Below, one piece after another: positions 27,466 through 36,694 of a DNA stretch of 64,000 nucleotides. Position numbers and translations under genes: made by a program. Where the stretch lies: positions 226,732-290,731 of the forward strand of contig NZ_JAKFZS010000005.1 of NCBI RefSeq assembly GCF_021654285.1. The letters run 5' to 3'. Position 1 is the stretch's first letter. Every line of letters starts with the position of its first letter. This DNA is from Pseudoalteromonas luteoviolacea. GTDB lineage: Bacteria > Pseudomonadota > Gammaproteobacteria > Enterobacterales > Alteromonadaceae. The notes under the pieces are model-generated. The model made no database searches. It saw only the letters and a list, made by a program, of their open reading frames with translations, and was not told where the DNA came from.

Positions 27466-28785
27466 TTATAGCTCCTCAACCAACTTGCAAAACTCATCAC
27501 CGCGAGCCATGTAATTTGGATACATATCGATGCTTGCACAAGCTGGTGCTAGGAGCACAATATCGCCAGCTTGCGCCAACTGACTTGCGCCAATCACAGC
27601 CTCATGTAAAGACGTAACAAGATGACTGTGCGTGTGCATAGACGAGAACAAAGCACCGTCTTTGCCAAAGCAATAAATTGCTCTACAGTACTTTTGGATT
27701 GGCAGGCCGAGTGGACTCACATCAGCGCCTTTAGCGTCTCCGCCTACAATCAAAATAATCTTGTTGGCATCAGCATATAGACTTTCAAGTGCACTCACCG
27801 TGGCACCGACATTGGTCGCTTTTGAATCATTAAAATATTTAACCCCAGCAACCTCTGCCACTAACTGACAGCGATGCGACAAACCTGTGAAGCTTGAAAA
27901 CGCATCCTTAAAGGCTTGGAGACTGATTTTAAATGGGGACAATAGCGCCATGACTGCCAGCGCATTAAATTGATTATGCTTTCCTGACAGAGCCAAATGC
28001 TCAACAGCTAAAGTCGGTTGACCATACACGTTAAAAAAAGAACCCTGTGGCGTGTCTGTGAGACAGTAATCCGCACTGCCCAACCCAACGCTCACTGCAT
28101 GTGCATGTGGCAGAAACGTTTTTTCATCTTCTCGGTTGTAAACTAAGCACTCTGTTTGCTGATAGATACGCTTTTTCGCCGCACAATAAGCATCAAAATC
28201 AGGATATCTATCCATATGATCTTCTGTGATATTCAGGATCATCGCACTGGTACACTTCAGGCTATCGGTTGTTTCGAGTTGAAAACTAGAAAGCTCTAAT
28301 ATGATCACATCAAGATCACGCTCAAGCAGCTCTAATACCGAAGTACCAATATTGCCACCCAAGCCAACTTTTAACCCTGCAGATTGACATACTGCATGAG
28401 CAAGACTGACGACCGTTGATTTACCGTTTGAGCCTGTTACCGCAACTACCGGTGTTGAGTTTAAACGAGCAAACAGCTCAACATCACCGATGACTTCTGC
28501 ACCATGTGTAATTGCTTCTGCGACATACCTATCATATAGCGGGATCCCAGGACTAATTACAATCACATCGGTTTCAACTAAAGCACCCTCTGCGAGCGGG
28601 CCAAACACCGCCTCACAATCAGGGGCATTATGTGCTAGCCAATCGGCGCCCGGCGGCACAGCACGTGTATCCACGACTTTTGGCACAATGTCATGCTGTA
28701 GTAAAAAGCGTACGGTACCCAAGCCCGATATACCGAGCCCAAGCACTGTCACTGTTTTTTGCTTCAACGAATCTAAATAACTCAT
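27466..28785 (-). CDS. murD: UDP-N-acetylmuramoylalanine--D-glutamate ligase MurD
   Basis: A 439-residue Mur ligase adding D-Glu. The N-terminal motif is VTVLGLGISGLGTVRFL, the P-loop VVAVTGSNGKSTVVSL, and MILNITEDHMDRYPD and YFNDSKATNVGATVSAL are family blocks. The C-terminus carries VLLAPACASIDMYPNYMARGDEF. The stop is directly followed by ftsW; mraY ends one codon before its start. Confidence 0.98.
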   Translation of the reverse strand: MSYLDSLKQKTVTVLGLGISGLGTVRFLLQHDIVPKVVDTRAVPPGADWLAHNAPDCEAVFGPLAEGALVETDVIVISPGIPLYDRYVAEAITHGAEVIGDVELFARLNSTPVVAVTGSNGKSTVVSLAHAVCQSAGLKVGLGGNIGTSVLELLERDLDVIILELSSFQLETTDSLKCTSAMILNITEDHMDRYPDFDAYCAAKKRIYQQTECLVYNREDEKTFLPHAHAVSVGLGSADYCLTDTPQGSFFNVYGQPTLAVEHLALSGKHNQFNALAVMALLSPFKISLQAFKDAFSSFTGLSHRCQLVAEVAGVKYFNDSKATNVGATVSALESLYADANKIILIVGGDAKGADVSPLGLPIQKYCRAIYCFGKDGALFSSMHTHSHLVTSLHEAVIGASQLAQAGDIVLLAPACASIDMYPNYMARGDEFCKLVEEL

Positions 28786-29868
28786 TTATCTTATCTTTAA
28801 CGTCGCCAAACCAGCTAATACTAAGATGAAAGAAATGATCCAAAAGCGCACAATAACACGTGGCTCTGGCCAACCTTTAAGTTCATAATGGTGATGTATT
28901 GGCGCCATTCTAAAAATACGTTGCCCTCGAAGCTTATACGACCCTACTTGCAAAATCACAGATAGCGCTTCCATTACAAATACACCACCCATAATCACCA
29001 ACACCAACTCCTGTCGAACTAAAATTGCTATGATCCCAAGCGCACCACCTAGAGCTAACGAACCAACATCGCCCATGAAAACTTGAGCTGGATAGGTGTT
29101 AAACCATAAAAACCCAAGTCCTGCGCCCACAATGGCAGTACACACAACAACGAGTTCGCTCGCCAATGGTAAATGAGGAATGTGGAGATAATTTGAGAAG
29201 TTCACATTACCCGTTAAATAGGCAATGATCGCCAGTGCTGCTGCAACTAAAATAGTCGGTACAATGGCCAATCCATCTAAGCCATCGGTCAAATTCACTG
29301 CGTTAGACGTACCCACTATCACAAAATAGCTCATAACGAGGTAAAAAAGCCCAAGCTGTGGCAATACATCTTTGAAAAAAGGCACAACCAAAGACGTTTC
29401 TTCAGGTGATGTGGTGGTTGAATATAAGAATGCCGCGACCGAAATGGCAATAACCGATTGCCAAAAATACTTCCATCGAGCAATTAATCCTTTACTATCT
29501 TTACGTATCACTTTCCTGTAATCATCAACGAACCCGACAATACCCAAAGAGCCGATAACAAATAAGGTTACCCACACATACTTGTTACTTAGATCGCCCC
29601 ACATCAACGAACTGACGAAGATCGCCGCCAAAATAAGTAGGCCGCCCATGGTTGGCGTGCCAGATTTAGATAAGTGTGATTCTGGACCATCATCACGCAC
29701 AGTTTGCCCAATTTGCATGCGTTGCAAAGCACGAATAAGCTTTGGACCAAAATACAGCGAGATAAGTAAGGCAGTCAAAATCCCTAAAATGGCGCGTACG
29801 GTCAAATAGGAAAAGACATTAAAACCACTGTAGTATTGCGTTAAATACTCTGCTAACCAAACTAACAT
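28786..29868 (-). CDS. mraY: Phospho-MurNAc-pentapeptide transferase MraY
   Basis: A 360-residue polytopic enzyme with ten helices that transfers phospho-MurNAc-pentapeptide to undecaprenyl phosphate, giving lipid I. Catalytic motifs are [23 protein letters not shown] and [24 protein letters not shown] carries the HHH motif. The start overlaps the murF stop by one base. Its ATG follows a weak ribosome site, consistent with coupling. Confidence 0.98.
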   Translation of the reverse strand: MLVWLAEYLTQYYSGFNVFSYLTVRAILGILTALLISLYFGPKLIRALQRMQIGQTVRDDGPESHLSKSGTPTMGGLLILAAIFVSSLMWGDLSNKYVWVTLFVIGSLGIVGFVDDYRKVIRKDSKGLIARWKYFWQSVIAISVAAFLYSTTTSPEETSLVVPFFKDVLPQLGLFYLVMSYFVIVGTSNAVNLTDGLDGLAIVPTILVAAALAIIAYLTGNVNFSNYLHIPHLPLASELVVVCTAIVGAGLGFLWFNTYPAQVFMGDVGSLALGGALGIIAILVRQELVLVIMGGVFVMEALSVILQVGSYKLRGQRIFRMAPIHHHYELKGWPEPRVIVRFWIISFILVLAGLATLKIR

Positions 29869-31250
29869 TATCTGTCCCCATGTTCTGAGTTTGTATGCGC
29901 TGAAATAAGATCAGCGACCAATAGCTCCATACGGGCACTACGCGATCCTTTTACAAGCAAAGTGCATTGACCTGCCTCGTTTTCAATGAATTGGGAAAGT
30001 ACCTCAAGCATATGTTCACGTGTTGAAAAGTGACGATTAGGCTGCTCAAATACTTCACTTGCATAGCGACTCAATACCCCTAAAGTGAACACTGCATCAA
30101 TACCTTGCTGCTGGGCAAATTCTCCCACTTCTTGATGGTAAGCCCTTGCTTCTTCACCCAACTCAGCCATGTCACCTAGCGCTAATACGCGAGTACCAGG
30201 CATGTCTTTTAATAATTCAATTGCAGCTTTCACTGAGCGAACATTGGCATTGTAAGTATCATCCACCACACGCAATGCACTGGACACATCAATCACATTG
30301 ACACGCCCTTTAACAACTGGCATATCCTTCAATGCAATAGCGATATCTTGCAACGAAGTGCCAAATGGTAAAGTCAGTGACGCAGCAATCACGGCATTCA
30401 TCACGTTGTGCTTACCAGGTAACGCCAATTTCACTTGCTGAGTTGCTTTCTCAGTGCAAAGCGTAAACTCAGCGCAACCGAATTCATCTAACTGAATGTC
30501 TTCTGCCCACACATCCAGCTTATCTTGCATTGAAAAGCGTTTTACAGACTGCTGGCCCAAACTCGCTTCCCACATAGGCGCAAATTCGCTATCACAGTTT
30601 ATAATCGCCACACCCTGATCTTTAAGCCCCCCAAAGATTTCGCCTTTTGCTTGGCCAATACCTTCAATAGAGCCAAACCCCTCTAAATGAGACGGGGCTA
30701 CGTTGCATACAACAGCGACATCAGGTTTCGTTAAACCGCTGGTGTAAGCAATTTCACCAATGTGGTTTGCACCCAATTCAATTACCGCATATTCGTCATC
30801 TTCTGATAAACGCAGTAATGTTAAAGGCACACCAATGTCATTATTGAAGTTCCCTTTGGTAGCTAGCACTTTACCGCGTCTAGATAAAATAGCTGCGGTC
30901 ATCTCTTTTACCGTGGTTTTGCCTACACTGCCGGTGATCGCCACTGTTTTTGGGGCAACATGCTGCATGACCGCTTGCCCCAACTGCCCTAGCGCAATGC
31001 GTGTGTCCGCAACAACAAATTGCACGATATCCACATCGACAGGCTCTGAAACAATTGCGGCAATGGCTCCTTTTTGCTTTGCTTGCGCAACAAAGTTATG
31101 ACCATCGAAATTAGCACCTTTAAGCGCTAAAAAAACCTCATTGTCGGTTATTGTTCTTGTATCTGTATTGATGTTGGCAACAGCCAAGTTCTGCCCACTA
31201 AAAGGGGCCTCAAGTACTTCTGCAAGCCAAGAAAAATTCATCTTGATCAT
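29868..31250 (-). CDS. murF: UDP-MurNAc-tripeptide--D-alanyl-D-alanine ligase MurF
   Basis: A 460-residue Mur ligase that adds the dipeptide made by Ddl. The P-loop is [28 protein letters not shown] and [17 protein letters not shown] are family motifs, and the C-terminal domain ends with [14 protein letters not shown]. The ATG at 31250 overlaps the murE stop (GCATGA) and has a GGGGGAAA ribosome site inside murE; an internal ATG at 31241 is less likely. Confidence 0.98.
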   Translation of the reverse strand: MIKMNFSWLAEVLEAPFSGQNLAVANINTDTRTITDNEVFLALKGANFDGHNFVAQAKQKGAIAAIVSEPVDVDIVQFVVADTRIALGQLGQAVMQHVAPKTVAITGSVGKTTVKEMTAAILSRRGKVLATKGNFNNDIGVPLTLLRLSEDDEYAVIELGANHIGEIAYTSGLTKPDVAVVCNVAPSHLEGFGSIEGIGQAKGEIFGGLKDQGVAIINCDSEFAPMWEASLGQQSVKRFSMQDKLDVWAEDIQLDEFGCAEFTLCTEKATQQVKLALPGKHNVMNAVIAASLTLPFGTSLQDIAIALKDMPVVKGRVNVIDVSSALRVVDDTYNANVRSVKAAIELLKDMPGTRVLALGDMAELGEEARAYHQEVGEFAQQQGIDAVFTLGVLSRYASEVFEQPNRHFSTREHMLEVLSQFIENEAGQCTLLVKGSRSARMELLVADLISAHTNSEHGDR

Positions 31251-32716
31251 GCACTTTCCCCCTGTAAAATTGATTTCACCAAGCTCCTATCACAAAAGCT
31301 CAATGTTTGATTTCCTATAATTTGATAGTCTTCATGCCCTTTACCCGCGATCAGCACTACGCTGTTTTGATCGGCGTGTTTGATCGCATATCGAATGGCT
31401 TGCTCCCTATCAGGTTGTGACACAGCATACTCAGGTTCACTGAGCCCAGCCTTAATGTCATCTATTATTGTGTTTGGATCTTCACTGCGAGGGTTATCAC
31501 TGGTTATAACTAGAGTGTCAGCAAATTGCTCTGCTGCTTTTGCCATCAAAGGCCGTTTACCTTTATCACGGTCGCCACCACAACCAAATACACAACTTAC
31601 TTTACCGGGTACATGTTGTTGCAATGCTTTAAGTGCCAGCTCTAACGCTTCTGGAGTATGTGCATAATCTACAATACAAGTTGGAAACCCTGATGATCTG
31701 AATGCTTGCATGCGACCATCCACAGGCTCTAACTTTGCCACAGCTGTTTGCAGTTGCACCAGTTGGTAGTTTTGTACCAATAACGCGGCAATCGCAGCAG
31801 CTAAATTGTAAACATTAAATAGCCCGTACAAGTTTGTAGTGATCTCTGCATCGCCCCAAGAAGTATCAAGCTTTAGAGAAATACCATTTTGGTCGCACAC
31901 CACTTGGTGAAAAAAAACATAGTGCCGATAAGTATGTGACTCAGGTTTTTGCCCATATACTACGCACTCGTCTAACTCAAGCTCACCCAACCATTGCTGA
32001 GCATACACATCATCTATATTGAGCACTTTGTATTTTGCAGAACTCTCCGTAAAAAGGCGTTTTTTCGCTTTCGCGTAACTGGCCATATCACCGTGATAAT
32101 CTAAGTGATCACGACTTAGGTTAGTAAACACTGCGACGTCAAAATCGACTTGTTCAGTTCTACTTTGGACAATCCCATGAGAGGATACTTCCATCGCAAC
32201 TTGATTAAAATCAGTCTGTAACTCACTGAATATTTGTTGCAATAACACAGCTGAAGGTGTTGTATTATTCAACGGCGTTAACGCATCTGGCGCGCCATAA
32301 CCCAAGGTGCCTATCACAGCACTGGGTGTGCCACAATGTGCTGCTAAACTCGCGATCATTGCCGTCGTCGTCGACTTGCCATTCGTGCCAGTTACCCCGA
32401 CAACTGACATAGTCGTACTTGGCATTTGGTAAAACTGCGCGGCAATACGAGCTAGGTTTTTCTTCAACTGCGCAATGCGTATGATAGGGACTGATACCGC
32501 ATCAACAACGGCTTGCTCATCAACTAACACGCAGGCAGCACCTTGCTCGACGGCCATTGATATAAATTTCGTGCCATCTAACTGATGTCCTGAAATAGCA
32601 ATAAAGCAATCTCCTTCGGACACCTCTCGGCTATCTAAACGCAATGCGTTTACAAATATTTGTGGACTCACTACCCCAAAATTTTTGAGTACTTCAGTTA
32701 AGTCACGCATCATCAT
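31247..32716 (-). CDS. murE: UDP-MurNAc-L-Ala-D-Glu--meso-diaminopimelate ligase MurE
   Basis: A 489-residue Mur ligase. The P-loop is VVGVTGTNGKSTTTAM. The C-terminal SDNPRSEDP contains the DNPR motif that marks specificity for meso-diaminopimelate, so the wall is the standard Gram-negative A1-gamma type. Three consecutive ATGs (32716, 32713, 32710) lie behind an AGGA site; I take the first, giving a 14-base overlap with the end of ftsI. The frame upstream of it lies wholly inside ftsI and is not part of the protein. Confidence 0.97.
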   Translation of the reverse strand: MMMRDLTEVLKNFGVVSPQIFVNALRLDSREVSEGDCFIAISGHQLDGTKFISMAVEQGAACVLVDEQAVVDAVSVPIIRIAQLKKNLARIAAQFYQMPSTTMSVVGVTGTNGKSTTTAMIASLAAHCGTPSAVIGTLGYGAPDALTPLNNTTPSAVLLQQIFSELQTDFNQVAMEVSSHGIVQSRTEQVDFDVAVFTNLSRDHLDYHGDMASYAKAKKRLFTESSAKYKVLNIDDVYAQQWLGELELDECVVYGQKPESHTYRHYVFFHQVVCDQNGISLKLDTSWGDAEITTNLYGLFNVYNLAAAIAALLVQNYQLVQLQTAVAKLEPVDGRMQAFRSSGFPTCIVDYAHTPEALELALKALQQHVPGKVSCVFGCGGDRDKGKRPLMAKAAEQFADTLVITSDNPRSEDPNTIIDDIKAGLSEPEYAVSQPDREQAIRYAIKHADQNSVVLIAGKGHEDYQIIGNQTLSFCDRSLVKSILQGESA

Positions 32717-34517
32717 TTTTTCCTGAAACATATGCCACACGATCTTTATCAGGTGCGACATTTAACATACGTAATGAATTAGAGACGATTTCAGCAAATA
32801 CCGGACCCGCCGTTTGCCCACCATAATAGACATCACCACCGGGTTCATTCACCATCACAACCACAGCCAAACGTGGATCACTCACAGGCGCAACTCCAGC
32901 AAAATAACCGACATATTCATCGCCATACCCACCAGCAATGGCTTTTTCTGATGTACCCGTTTTGCCCGCAGCACGATAACCATCCACCTTAATCATCGAT
33001 GCCGTGCCGCCTTTTTCAAAAATAGACTCCATCATGGCAATCACTGCTTTTGTATCTTCCTCTTTGAAAATACGCTCACCCGGCTGGGGCTCGTCTTGCT
33101 TTAATATTGTAAGTGGCCTAGAAATACCACCTGCACCAATGGTCGCATATAGCCTCGCAATCTGAGCGGTACTTGCTGACACCGCATAGCCGTATGACAA
33201 GGTGGCTATCTCAAAGTCAGACCAGCGTCTGTTTGGATAAAACAAGCCTGAACTTTCGCCAATCATCATGGTGCCGGTGTCTTCACCAAATCCTGCTTTT
33301 TGGTACATGCCAACAAAGTAATCTTTCGGTAGCTTTTGACTGATCTTTGCCACACCCATATTGCTCGACACTTTGAGGATTTCACGTAGTGACATTTCGC
33401 CATGGTTGCGCGTATCTTTTACCAGGCTCCCACCGAGTCGCATCCACCCAGGGAACGTATCAATCGTTTCATCTGCTGTTATGGCGCCATATTCAAGTCC
33501 TGCCAAAATTGCCAGTGGCTTGAGTGTTGAGCCTGGCTCAAATAAATCTGTGATCGCGCGATTTCTGCGCTTATAAGGCGCCGCTGTACTCATATCATTT
33601 GGATTAAAGCTCGGACTATTCACCATAGCGAGTATTTCACCAGTATGTACATCCACCACCATTGCTGAGCCGGAGGTGGCTTGATATGTTAATACTGCAG
33701 ATTTTAAAGCGACATAAGCGATGGTTTGAATACGATGATCAATACTGAGGTGAATATCTTCTGGCTCAACACGTTCTTCTTCTGAAAGAACCTGTACCTC
33801 GCGACCCTGCGCATCTTTACGTATTGTTCGCAAACCTTCTGTTCCCGTTAAAGCAGAGTCAAAGCGTTTCTCAATACCTTCAATACCAATACCATCAATA
33901 TTCGTTACGCCCAACACATGGGCGGCAATCTCACCACTTGGGTAAAAACGTTTCGACTCATCAAGCAGATGGATCCCAGGTAAGCGCATTTGGCGAATGT
34001 ATTTTGCAACAGCTGGCGTTACCTGCCGTTTCAAATAAACAAATCTCCGTTTAGCATTGCCCCGCAATTTGCGATTCACTTGCTCAGTGGGCAGTTGTAA
34101 TACATCAGACAGCTCACGCCAACGCGCCTGCGCTTGATAAAGCGCTTGAGTACGCACTTTAAGCGCAGTTTCATTATCTGCAAGTGCAACATGATCTTCG
34201 CGATTTTTTCTCGCTTGCCGCAAAACTCGCTTCTTTAATGCTTTTTCTAATGCATAAGGATCCGCATAAACGCTCACAACTGGGACACTCACGGCAAGCT
34301 CTTTGCCATTGCGATCGTAGATCATGCCACGTTGAACATGCAGCGTTTCTTTGCGAACCGTGCGCTTAGCATTTTCCTCTCGGGCTTTATCAGGCTCAAT
34401 CACCTGTAGGTAGGCGGCTCTGGCAATTAAAGCGACAAACACAGACACCAACATCACGCATACAAGGACAAAGCGCCACGCGATTAAATTTTGCGATGGT
34501 TTATTTTTGTTCTTCAT
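32703..34517 (-). CDS. ftsI: Septal peptidoglycan transpeptidase FtsI (PBP3)
   Basis: A 604-residue class B penicillin-binding protein that cross-links septal peptidoglycan with FtsW. One N-terminal membrane helix lies at about 12-30, then the pedestal domain, then the transpeptidase. The nucleophile is in EPGSTLKPLAI (SxxK, about residue 331), SSN is at about 384 in SSNMG, and KTGT at about 519 in AGKTGTSEK. It overlaps ftsL by 4 bases. The C-terminal coding bases also hold the murE ribosome site. Confidence 0.98.
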   Translation of the reverse strand: MKNKNKPSQNLIAWRFVLVCVMLVSVFVALIARAAYLQVIEPDKAREENAKRTVRKETLHVQRGMIYDRNGKELAVSVPVVSVYADPYALEKALKKRVLRQARKNREDHVALADNETALKVRTQALYQAQARWRELSDVLQLPTEQVNRKLRGNAKRRFVYLKRQVTPAVAKYIRQMRLPGIHLLDESKRFYPSGEIAAHVLGVTNIDGIGIEGIEKRFDSALTGTEGLRTIRKDAQGREVQVLSEEERVEPEDIHLSIDHRIQTIAYVALKSAVLTYQATSGSAMVVDVHTGEILAMVNSPSFNPNDMSTAAPYKRRNRAITDLFEPGSTLKPLAILAGLEYGAITADETIDTFPGWMRLGGSLVKDTRNHGEMSLREILKVSSNMGVAKISQKLPKDYFVGMYQKAGFGEDTGTMMIGESSGLFYPNRRWSDFEIATLSYGYAVSASTAQIARLYATIGAGGISRPLTILKQDEPQPGERIFKEEDTKAVIAMMESIFEKGGTASMIKVDGYRAAGKTGTSEKAIAGGYGDEYVGYFAGVAPVSDPRLAVVVMVNEPGGDVYYGGQTAGPVFAEIVSNSLRMLNVAPDKDRVAYVSGKNDDA

Positions 34518-34837
34518 GGCAACTCAATAACCTGCTCTTCTTTACTAGTAGGACGCAACATTTTTAACTGTGTTTTCGCGATTTCTTCAATTCTTGCGTG
34601 TTGTGAGTAAAACTCTTCTTCTACCAATAGATAGCGCCACTCTAGGTCTAGCTCATCTCTTTGTTGTAATAACTTGTCCTGCAAAATTAATTGCTGTCTC
34701 GTAGAGTGCGTAATTTGAACAACGATCAGCGCCGATACAAATACACTCACCAACAATAAAAACGTCAATTTGTTTGCCAAGAGTACTTGGCAAATTTCCA
34801 GAAAAAGCTGAGGTTGACGTTGCGCAGGCTTTGCCAT
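34514..34837 (-). CDS. ftsL: Cell division protein FtsL
   Basis: A 107-residue bitopic protein with a cytoplasmic tail, one membrane helix (about 23-45) and a periplasmic coiled coil rich in Leu at heptad spacing (LILQDKLLQQRDELDLEWRYLL). It forms the FtsQBL complex that activates FtsWI. It directly abuts rsmH and overlaps ftsI. Identification rests on length, topology and position, since FtsL sequences diverge strongly. Confidence 0.92.
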   Translation of the reverse strand: MAKPAQRQPQLFLEICQVLLANKLTFLLLVSVFVSALIVVQITHSTRQQLILQDKLLQQRDELDLEWRYLLVEEEFYSQHARIEEIAKTQLKMLRPTSKEEQVIELP

Positions 34838-35773
34838 TTAGAGCTTCTCGGCTATACGCAATACAGAGCTTCGTGCCCTAGGGTTACGTTTAATTTCGTC
34901 ATCACTAGGCTTAATCGCTTTGCCAATGGCTTTTAAGGTTAAATCTTTATTTATTTGATCGTCCGTTAATGGTAAGCCTCTCGGAATCGCCTCTCCCTTA
35001 CTTTGCTTTTTAATAAATTGCTTAACAATCCTATCTTCAAGTGAGTGGAAGGAAATTACAACGAGACGACCGCCCGGTTTAAGGACATCTAAAGAAGCTG
35101 ACAAAGCAGTTTGAATTTCTTCTAACTCGCTATTGATATAAATGCGAATGGCTTGAAATGTGCGAGTAGCTGGGTGCTTGTGTTTATCTTTAACTGGTAC
35201 AGCTTCATCAATAAGATCTGCGAGTTGTTTCGTCGTTGTGATGTCAGTTTCTGCCCGCGTCTCAATGATTTTGTGCGCGATGCGTCTAGCGAATTTCTCT
35301 TCGCCATACTTTTTAATCACAAAAACCATATCTTCTAGTTCAGCCTCAGCTAACCACTGAGCAGCACTGCGTCCTGCTTCAGGGTTCATCCGCATATCTA
35401 ACGGACCATCTTTCATAAAGCTAAAGCCACGACCGGCATCATCCAACTGTGGTGATGAGACGCCAATATCAAGTAAAATACCATCAACCTTGCCTGTTAG
35501 CTCAGCCTCTTGAGCGACTTGCGCGATATTAGAAAAACGATTATGTGCAATTGAAAATCGACTATCTTGAGCAAACTTTTGCGCAGCTTTGATCGCTTGT
35601 GGATCTTGATCAATGGCTTGTAATTGCCCTGACTCTCCCAAGCGCTTCAGAATTTGGCCCGAGTGACCACCTCGGCCAAAAGTGCCATCAATATAAATAC
35701 CATTGGACTTGATATCCAGTGCATCAAGCGTTTCATCCATTAACACTGAAATATGTTCTAATTCTGAACTCAT
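34838..35773 (-). CDS. rsmH: 16S rRNA (cytosine-1402-N4)-methyltransferase RsmH
   Basis: A 311-residue SAM-dependent methyltransferase (MraW). Motifs include [28 protein letters not shown] (SAM site), [37 protein letters not shown] and [16 protein letters not shown]. The C-terminus [15 protein letters not shown] is typical. It methylates C1402 in the ribosomal P site. RsmI, which modifies the same base at the 2'-O, is encoded at 49.8-50.7 kb in this window. Confidence 0.98.
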   Translation of the reverse strand: MSSELEHISVLMDETLDALDIKSNGIYIDGTFGRGGHSGQILKRLGESGQLQAIDQDPQAIKAAQKFAQDSRFSIAHNRFSNIAQVAQEAELTGKVDGILLDIGVSSPQLDDAGRGFSFMKDGPLDMRMNPEAGRSAAQWLAEAELEDMVFVIKKYGEEKFARRIAHKIIETRAETDITTTKQLADLIDEAVPVKDKHKHPATRTFQAIRIYINSELEEIQTALSASLDVLKPGGRLVVISFHSLEDRIVKQFIKKQSKGEAIPRGLPLTDDQINKDLTLKAIGKAIKPSDDEIKRNPRARSSVLRIAEKL

Positions 35774-35795
35774 AATTGTGAGCTACACCTGTACT

Positions 35796-36254
35796 CTATA
35801 AAGAAAAACCATCAAGATCTGAGCTTTCTTCCACGTCGCCACTGCGCTCAATCTCTGTATCGAGACGCATTTGCTCATTCCAACGTGCTTCATCCCAGAT
35901 CTCAAACTTATTTAGTAGGCCAACAAGCATTAGCTTCTTGCCTAAATTTGCATAACTGCGTAATGCAGGTGCTAATAAAATACGACCGTTTTTATCCAAT
36001 TGATATTCAGTAGCATGCCCTAACAGCATTCTTTGCCACCGTCTCACTCGAGGATTTGTATTTGATAACTTTTGTAATCGGGCCTCAATGTCCTGCCATT
36101 CAGATAATGGGTATACCCAAAGACAAGGTTCATTTATCGCAATGGTACAAATAACGGTGCCCATTTCTTCAGACAGCAAGCATTCTCGATACTTAGTAGG
36201 TATCGAAAAGCGCCCTTTATCATCGAGGCTTATTAGGTTCGCGCCGCGAAACAT
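35796..36254 (-). CDS. mraZ: Transcriptional regulator MraZ
   Basis: A 152-residue protein with two SpoVT/AbrB-type domains (MFRGANLISLDDKGRFSIPTKYR... and ATEYQLDKNGRILLAP...). It assembles into a ring and in E. coli represses its own operon by binding TGGGN repeats. The matching sites are present just upstream of its ATG. It is the first gene of the dcw cluster. Confidence 0.97.
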   Translation of the reverse strand: MFRGANLISLDDKGRFSIPTKYRECLLSEEMGTVICTIAINEPCLWVYPLSEWQDIEARLQKLSNTNPRVRRWQRMLLGHATEYQLDKNGRILLAPALRSYANLGKKLMLVGLLNKFEIWDEARWNEQMRLDTEIERSGDVEESSDLDGFSL

Positions 36255-36292
36255 ATCGCTGCTACCTCACAAGCTAAGAAATGTACATTTTG

Positions 36293-36317
36293 ATCCAATT
36301 TGATCCACTTTAACCCA
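36293..36317 (-). promoter_or_regulatory. MraZ operator: three direct repeats with exact 10-bp period
   Basis: On the minus strand the pentamers TGGGT (36313-36317), TGGAT (36303-36307) and TGGAT (36293-36297) are each separated by 5 bases. This is the arrangement of the MraZ-binding site known in E. coli (TGGGN repeats, 5-base spacers). They begin 1 base downstream of the -10 box, so bound MraZ would block initiation of the dcw operon. Confidence 0.85.
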
Positions 36318-36318
36318 C

Positions 36319-36327
36319 ATTCTACCA
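36319..36327 (-). promoter_or_regulatory. mraZ (dcw operon) promoter, extended -10
   Basis: TGGTAGAAT on the minus strand is a TGn-extended -10 box about 65 bases upstream of the mraZ ATG. No good -35 lies at 16-18 bases, which fits an extended -10 promoter. The MraZ boxes follow it directly. Confidence 0.6.
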
Positions 36328-36344
36328 CAATTGACAAGTCTAGG

Positions 36345-36368
36345 GCTTGACAAGCTGTTTTGTCAAGC
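36345..36368. repeat. 9-bp inverted repeat upstream of the mraZ promoter
   Basis: GCTTGACAA (36345-36353) and TTGTCAAGC (36360-36368) are perfect complements around GCTGTT. Another TTGACAAG is at 36331-36338, so three copies of the half-site lie within 38 bases. It sits immediately upstream of the dcw promoter and may bind a regulator shared with the divergent c-di-GMP gene. No terminator-like T-run follows, so a DNA site is more likely than a terminator. Confidence 0.55.
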
Positions 36369-36694
36369 TATGACACCTTCAGAAAGCACGCTAAAATCCA
36401 GAAAAAATCAGGGTTTCAAAGAAGTTTTAAAATCAAGTGGTAAAAAGTGGGGGCAGTGTGGAATAAAGTAAAAATTAATATTAAATTTGTCCAAAATCAT
36501 CATGCTAAGAATGAAAAATACCAAGCCAAAAACTCAAATAAAAGTACGTAAAACAGATATTAATCGCAGCTTAAAATAGATAAGTCACACTGTTATTTGG
36601 TGATTTACAAAGTCGCGGTTATCATATGCATGTATTTACAAATTGAGACGTTATTATTCTTTATTCATCAATAAAACAACGTTTTTTTAGACTG

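Larger units (their letters stand above)
36255..36694. other. Divergent intergenic region mraZ / GGDEF-EAL gene
   Basis: This 440-base AT-rich stretch contains the three MraZ boxes, the mraZ promoter, a GCTTGACAA inverted repeat with an additional TTGACAAG copy, and the unmapped promoter of the GGDEF-EAL gene. From about 36370 to 36600 I see no further clear structure and no coding frame. Confidence 0.7.
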
